A stretch of DNA of 64,000 nucleotides, from positions 62,001 through 126,000 of the forward strand of contig JAZLJA010000023.1 of the NCBI GenBank assembly GCA_045617625.1. Direction: 5' to 3'. The position numbers and the translations under genes are program-made. The notes under the pieces are model-generated. The model made no database searches. It was given only the letters and a program-made list of their open reading frames with translations, and was not told the origin of the DNA. This DNA comes from Firm-04 sp045617625. GTDB lineage: Bacteria > Bacillota > Clostridia > Oscillospirales > Ruminococcaceae. This document shows positions 60,189 through 64,000 of this stretch, in pieces (position 1 is the first letter of the stretch; each line of letters starts with the position of its first letter).

Positions 60189-61289
60189 TTAAATTTCAGG
60201 AAGAAGAAATAGAAGTGAGATCGTTGTTCCATTTCCAAGCTGACTTTTCAGCTCAATTTTCGCATTATGAAATGCTGCACCATGTTTGACAATGGAGAGT
60301 CCCAAACCTGTGCCGCCAATCTGACGGGAATGACTTTTATCAACACGATAAAACCGTTCAAAAATACGTTCACGGTCTGCCTGAGCGATTCCGATGCCCG
60401 TATCGGCAACCGAGACGACTGCCTGATTACCGCGTTTCCGAACATGTATTTTTACGGAACCACCAGCTACATTATATTTAATCGCATTATCGCATAGATT
60501 ATAGATCATTTCCTCAATAATCACAGGAACGCCGCGAATATATATGGATTCGCCTTTGAGCCCAAGAGAAATCTGATGCTCCTTTGCGGTATCAGCAAGC
60601 TGCAGTGACACTGCTTGCGCAATATCAAAGAGATTCAGCGGAACAGTCTCCTCCGTGAAGCTCTCATCATCCAACCTAGATAGACGAATAATATCTTCGA
60701 TCAACGCAATCATCCGAGCGGATTCATTTCGTATTCTACGGGAAAAGCCGCTGATATCAGCCGGCTTGACCATACCGCTTTCCAACATATCCGCAATGCC
60801 GTATATCGACGTCAGCGGCGTTTTTAACTCATGAGAGACATTCGATGTGAATTCACGCCGCAAAGCATCACGTTTTTCACGTTCCGTAATGTCGAGCAGT
60901 ACCAAAACAGCACCACTTTTGAAATTTCCGTTGGCAACAGGATTGGCAATCAGTTGACACACTGTTTCTCCAACATTCAGGAACGCCTCACCATGAATCC
61001 CATTTGCAGCATTCGACACTGTTTCTCGAAAAGCAGTACTGTCATTCAGATCGTATACTGTCATTTCAGAGGACGGCATTTCTGTTCCAAGCAGCTGCAG
61101 TGCAGCGCTGTTGCAGGATAAAATCGCGCCTGAATCACCAATCAGAATCAAACCTTCCCGCATATTCTCCGTCAGAACCTGAAAACGCTCCTGTTCAGCA
61201 CGCAATGCCTCCTGCTGCACAACAATTTGATGCTCCAATACCGCAACACGAGCCTGGAGCTCTGCGATCAATCTTGTTTCATCTGTCAT
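60189..61289 (-). CDS. Sensor histidine kinase, PhoR-like, no membrane segment
   Basis: A 366-residue histidine kinase. Residues 5-40 form a coiled coil. A PAS domain (about 38-140) follows, then HisKA with the phosphorylated H153 in SHELKTPLTS and an HATPase with NLCDNAIKYN, DTGIGIAQ and GGTGLGLSIV. It resembles PhoR but has no membrane helix, so its signal must come from inside the cell or through a partner. The start overlaps the end of the response regulator by four bases. Confidence 0.9.
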   Translation of the reverse strand: MTDETRLIAELQARVAVLEHQIVVQQEALRAEQERFQVLTENMREGLILIGDSGAILSCNSAALQLLGTEMPSSEMTVYDLNDSTAFRETVSNAANGIHGEAFLNVGETVCQLIANPVANGNFKSGAVLVLLDITEREKRDALRREFTSNVSHELKTPLTSIYGIADMLESGMVKPADISGFSRRIRNESARMIALIEDIIRLSRLDDESFTEETVPLNLFDIAQAVSLQLADTAKEHQISLGLKGESIYIRGVPVIIEEMIYNLCDNAIKYNVAGGSVKIHVRKRGNQAVVSVADTGIGIAQADRERIFERFYRVDKSHSRQIGGTGLGLSIVKHGAAFHNAKIELKSQLGNGTTISLLFLLPEI

Positions 61290-61978
61290 ATGGATTCCTC
61301 CGCATGGGAAGCATTCAATCGATACCCGACACCTCTCACCGTTTCAATCAGATTGCCGGATTTTCCTAGTTTTGCACGCAAAGTCCGAATATGCACATCG
61401 ACGGTTCGTGTCTCCCCTGCATAATCATATCCCCAGACAGACTGCAAAATCTGTTCACGACGCATGACCAATCCCTGATTACGCATCAGCAAAGCAAGCA
61501 AATCAAACTCTTTGACGGTCAAGATCACCGTTTCACCATTTGCCGCTACAGTATGCCGAACCGTGTCAAGCATAACGCCTCCGATCAGTAGTTCGCCCTC
61601 GGTGGCCGTATGCTTTTCTGAACGACGAAGTAACGCACGAATGCGCGAAATCAGTTCCATAACACCAAACGGCTTTGCGAGATAATCATCTGCGCCGCTG
61701 TCAAGACCTGTCACCTTATCAAATTCCGTGCTTTTGGCTGTCAGCATCATAATCGGAAGGTTCTGCGTAAGGGGGGTGCTGCGAAGCCATCGAAGAACAG
61801 ATAGCCCATCCTCCTCAGGGAGCATGATGTCAAGAAGCACAACGTCAGGAATTTCCTCGGCAACTGCAGCACGAAACTGTGATGGAAAAGCAAATCCTTT
61901 GACAACAAATCCAGAGCTTTGAAGCGCATAAACCGTGAAATCACGAATATTTTCGTCATCTTCCAAAAGATAAACCAT
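61286..61978 (-). CDS. OmpR/PhoB-family response regulator
   Basis: A 230-residue regulator. A receiver domain with acidic E6/D7/D8 and phospho-acceptor D50 (VVLLDIMLP), T80 and K102, then a winged-helix DNA-binding domain (TVKEFDLLALLMRNQG, TVDVHIRTLRAKLG, IETVRGVGYRL). The ATG at 61978 has AGAGGATC upstream; longer frames run through the promoter. First gene of the operon with the PhoR-like kinase and Na/Pi transporter, so PhoB-like. Confidence 0.92.
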   Translation of the reverse strand: MVYLLEDDENIRDFTVYALQSSGFVVKGFAFPSQFRAAVAEEIPDVVLLDIMLPEEDGLSVLRWLRSTPLTQNLPIMMLTAKSTEFDKVTGLDSGADDYLAKPFGVMELISRIRALLRRSEKHTATEGELLIGGVMLDTVRHTVAANGETVILTVKEFDLLALLMRNQGLVMRREQILQSVWGYDYAGETRTVDVHIRTLRAKLGKSGNLIETVRGVGYRLNASHAEESI

Positions 61979-62024
61979 GTGATGATCCTCTTTTCTTACG
62001 ATATTTGGACGCGATACACATGAT

Positions 62025-62053
62025 ATTATAACATATTCAAAAGAGTTTTGCAA
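62025..62053 (-). promoter_or_regulatory. Promoter of response regulator operon
   Basis: On the minus strand TTGCAA (62053-62048), 17 bases, TATAAT (62030-62025) with TG extension. Confidence 0.85.
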
Positions 62054-62065
62054 GGCGGAATATAC

Positions 62066-62094
62066 TTGCTTTTTTTACGCAATCATGGTATAAT
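62066..62094 (+). promoter_or_regulatory. Promoter of SGNH lipoprotein
   Basis: TTGCTT (62066-62071), 17 bases, TATAAT (62089-62094), TG extension. Divergent from the response regulator promoter, 13 bases apart. Confidence 0.85.
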
Positions 62095-62152
62095 ATTGAT
62101 AACTCATAACGCAATTTAAACAGCGATTTTGAATTCATTGGAGGGTTCGATT

Positions 62153-63010
62153 ATGAAAAAAATGATTACTGCCTGTCTGTGTGCAGCGTTGGTGTGTACA
62201 TCAGGCTGCGACAAAACTGAGTCTTCTGCATCGGATGAAACCAAAACAAACACCAATGAAACGAAGATCCTTGTTACTCTGGGCGATTCCATTTCGGCAG
62301 GGTATGGACTGGAAAACGCTGAAACTCAGCGCTATTCTGCATTACTGACAGAAAAGCTGCGCGATGCAAATCATAATGACTGGCGTGACTGCAATTATGC
62401 CGTCAGCGGAGATGACAGCACAGACTTACTGAAACGCCTCCATGACGGAAAAGCGATCCGTCTGCCCGCCGCCGATGAGATTGTCATTTGCATTGGTGCG
62501 AACAATCTTCTTGGACCATATTTCACCTATCTGCAGACTGTAATGCCGCTAAGTAAATCTTCCTATAATGCAGATGCAGCTATCAAACAGCTTGACGATG
62601 AAATCGACAGCGGTCTTTCAACACTTGAATCGGATTTGAACACCATGTACGATTTCATTCGGGAACGCAACACCCCTGATGAATCGAAAATCTATCTGAT
62701 AAACATTTATAACCCCTACGCTGATATCACCGATCGAGATTTTCCCCATGCAAACGAAAAGATTTCAGTTGCAGACTATGCGCAAAGAGCACTTGACCGA
62801 TGCAATGCCATTATAGCAAATTTTGCCAAACAGCACAATGATATTATTCTGGTTGACATCGCATCTGCATTTGCAAAGTATTCCACTTTACCGATTCAAG
62901 GAGTATCCGACGGCGATGATCCGATGATGCTTGACCCTCACCCGAATCGTGACGGTCACGAATGCATTGCCGATACGCTCTATTCAGTAATTATGGAGCA
63001 AGAATCATGA
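62153..63010 (+). CDS. SGNH/GDSL-family lipoprotein
   Basis: A 285-residue protein with a lipobox TSGC (Cys19) and a Ser/Thr/Asp spacer. The SGNH domain has nucleophile S46 in LGDSISAGYG, YAVSGDDSTD, IGANNLLG and the Asp-His pair in DPHPNRDGHE. This resembles TesA-type lysophospholipase/esterases. GGAGGG precedes the ATG at 62153, which is preferred to one at 62129. Followed directly by the YtqA gene with a four-base overlap. Confidence 0.87.
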   Translation: MKKMITACLCAALVCTSGCDKTESSASDETKTNTNETKILVTLGDSISAGYGLENAETQRYSALLTEKLRDANHNDWRDCNYAVSGDDSTDLLKRLHDGKAIRLPAADEIVICIGANNLLGPYFTYLQTVMPLSKSSYNADAAIKQLDDEIDSGLSTLESDLNTMYDFIRERNTPDESKIYLINIYNPYADITDRDFPHANEKISVADYAQRALDRCNAIIANFAKQHNDIILVDIASAFAKYSTLPIQGVSDGDDPMMLDPHPNRDGHECIADTLYSVIMEQES

Positions 63011-63930
63011 AACACCGATATCACACACTCAACGAAATGCTGCAAGCGAAATATGGGAAAAAAATCCGAAAGATCTGCATCGACGGTGGGTTCACCTGTC
63101 CCAATCGCGATGGAACGTGCGGATACGGCGGCTGTGTCTTTTGCGGCGAACGCGGTGCAGGAGAGCAGCTTGACCCTTCGCTGTCAATTCGACAGCAAAC
63201 AGAAAACGGACTCAAACGCGGCGGATCGGATGCAATGTGGATTCTCTATTTTCAGAATTTCACCAATACGTACGCTCCTGTCGCTGAACTAAAAAAGCGT
63301 TACGATGCCGCATTGATAGATGATCGCATCAAGATTCTGGATATCGGCACCAGACCGGACTGTATCAACGATGAGATTGCAGATCTCCTCGCATCTTATC
63401 AAGATAAATATGAGGTATGGGTTGAACTCGGTTTGCAAACTGCGAATGATACAACCGCCAAACAGATCAATCGCGGCTATGATTTGGAATGTTTCCGCAA
63501 GGCAGTTTCGATGCTGAAAGCGCACAATCTCCCGGTAATTGTTCATATTATTCTCGGATTACCGAACGAAACACTCGGTGATATACGCAAAACCATTGAT
63601 TTATTGAACGAATTACGAATCGATGGTGTAAAAATCCACAGTCTATTTGTCATGCGTGACACCCAACTTGCACAATGGTATGAGAACGGCAACTTCGTTC
63701 CAATTTCTTTGCAGACATACATTGAATGGGCGTTGGATTGTATCACACGTCTCTCCCCTGATATTGTGATTCATCGGCTGACCGGGAACTGCCTGCGAGA
63801 CTATCTTGTTGCACCGGACTGGATCATCCAGCGAGACTTGATTCTCTACACCATCGACCGACGTATGATTGCCGAAGATTTGACACAGGGTTGCCGCTAT
63901 CAACCGATCAGTAATGAATGTTCCACATGA
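63007..63930 (+). CDS. TIGR01212-family radical SAM protein (YtqA-like)
   Basis: A 307-residue radical SAM protein of the TIGR01212 group, related to Elp3-like enzymes. The cluster cysteines are in CPNRDGTCGYGGCVFC near residues 23-38. The N-terminus has KICIDGGFTCPNRDG, then ELGLQTANDTTAKQINRGYD and GLPNE motifs and a C-terminal TGNCLRDYLVAPDW. The reaction is not clear. The start overlaps the previous stop (ATGA). Confidence 0.9.
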   Translation: MKHRYHTLNEMLQAKYGKKIRKICIDGGFTCPNRDGTCGYGGCVFCGERGAGEQLDPSLSIRQQTENGLKRGGSDAMWILYFQNFTNTYAPVAELKKRYDAALIDDRIKILDIGTRPDCINDEIADLLASYQDKYEVWVELGLQTANDTTAKQINRGYDLECFRKAVSMLKAHNLPVIVHIILGLPNETLGDIRKTIDLLNELRIDGVKIHSLFVMRDTQLAQWYENGNFVPISLQTYIEWALDCITRLSPDIVIHRLTGNCLRDYLVAPDWIIQRDLILYTIDRRMIAEDLTQGCRYQPISNECST

Positions 63931-63934
63931 AACA
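63919..63934. other. parS-like 16-mer
   Basis: TGTTCCACATGAAACA matches the ParB-binding parS consensus TGTTNCACGTGAAACA at all fixed positions except one central base (A for G). It overlaps the stop of the preceding gene. One mismatch in the central CpG could abolish binding, so this is tentative. Confidence 0.3.
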
Positions 63935-64000
63935 ATCGTATCAGCGCACATTTTGACGATATTTGCCGAAGTTGACTGCACATATTCCGTCATTTCCGCT

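Noticed and set aside
63643..63993. Minus-strand frame at the right edge
   Set aside because: Mostly opposite the YtqA-like gene; the 70 bases after 63930 are too few to support a gene.
1..64000. tRNA, rRNA, CRISPR array, prophage or integrase
   Set aside because: No cloverleaf with CCA end, repeat-spacer pattern or phage genes were noticed in the intergenic regions read.

Overview
The window is about 64 kb of chromosome from a Gram-positive anaerobe, most likely a Ruminococcus-type fibre degrader (Oscillospiraceae). The evidence is the number of dockerin modules (GH16 glucanase, CBM22-dockerin-esterase, CBM-dockerin, two multi-dockerin proteins), a cohesin-like lipoprotein, a six-subunit Rnf complex, a Firmicutes dgt-dnaG-rpoD block and strong AGGAGG ribosome binding sites. 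No tRNA, rRNA, CRISPR array or prophage was seen.

Layout. 1-6.6 kb: end of an unknown gene, a cohesin-like lipoprotein, and a minus-strand operon of a NatAB-like ABC exporter ending in 2-isopropylmalate synthase. 6.9-11.6 kb: a small membrane transporter, then dgt-dnaG-rpoD. 11.6-15.5 kb: an XRE regulator, a hydrogenase-type regulator followed by a dockerin-bearing GH16 enzyme, and a MATE pump. 15.6-19.2 kb: an operon of two secreted multi-dockerin proteins, a radical SAM/SPASM enzyme and a zinc-ribbon membrane protein. 19.3-23.6 kb: PrsW protease, a leucine-rich-repeat protein, a broken HD-domain gene, a lipoprotein and an internally deleted insertion sequence. 23.6-30.7 kb: a six-gene polyamine operon behind a structured leader. 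30.7-37.7 kb: CBM-dockerin, polA-rimI, a phosphoesterase, and a CBM22-dockerin-SGNH esterase. 37.9-49.1 kb: housekeeping operons (phosphodiesterase, YgjP-like protease, PHP, malic enzyme, MetY, MATE, SGNH, HflX, histidine phosphatase). 49.2-56.7 kb: XRE regulator, then apbE, NusG-II, Gx transporter and rnfCDGEAB. 56.8-64 kb: a possible RHH protein, a lipoprotein, a response regulator/kinase/Na-phosphate transporter operon, an SGNH lipoprotein and a YtqA-type radical SAM protein.

How parts work together. The polyamine operon covers arginine to putrescine (SpeA, AguA, AguB) and then two routes to spermidine: carboxyspermidine dehydrogenase/decarboxylase and SpeE. ApbE would attach FMN to the Rnf subunits D and G encoded just after it. 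The strongest candidate for an under-described system is the 15.6-19.2 kb operon. Both dockerin proteins carry a YGPP motif at residues 38-41, ten residues after the predicted signal-peptide cleavage site, plus YG-x-x-P motifs near their C-termini, and a SPASM-type peptide-modifying radical SAM enzyme follows directly.
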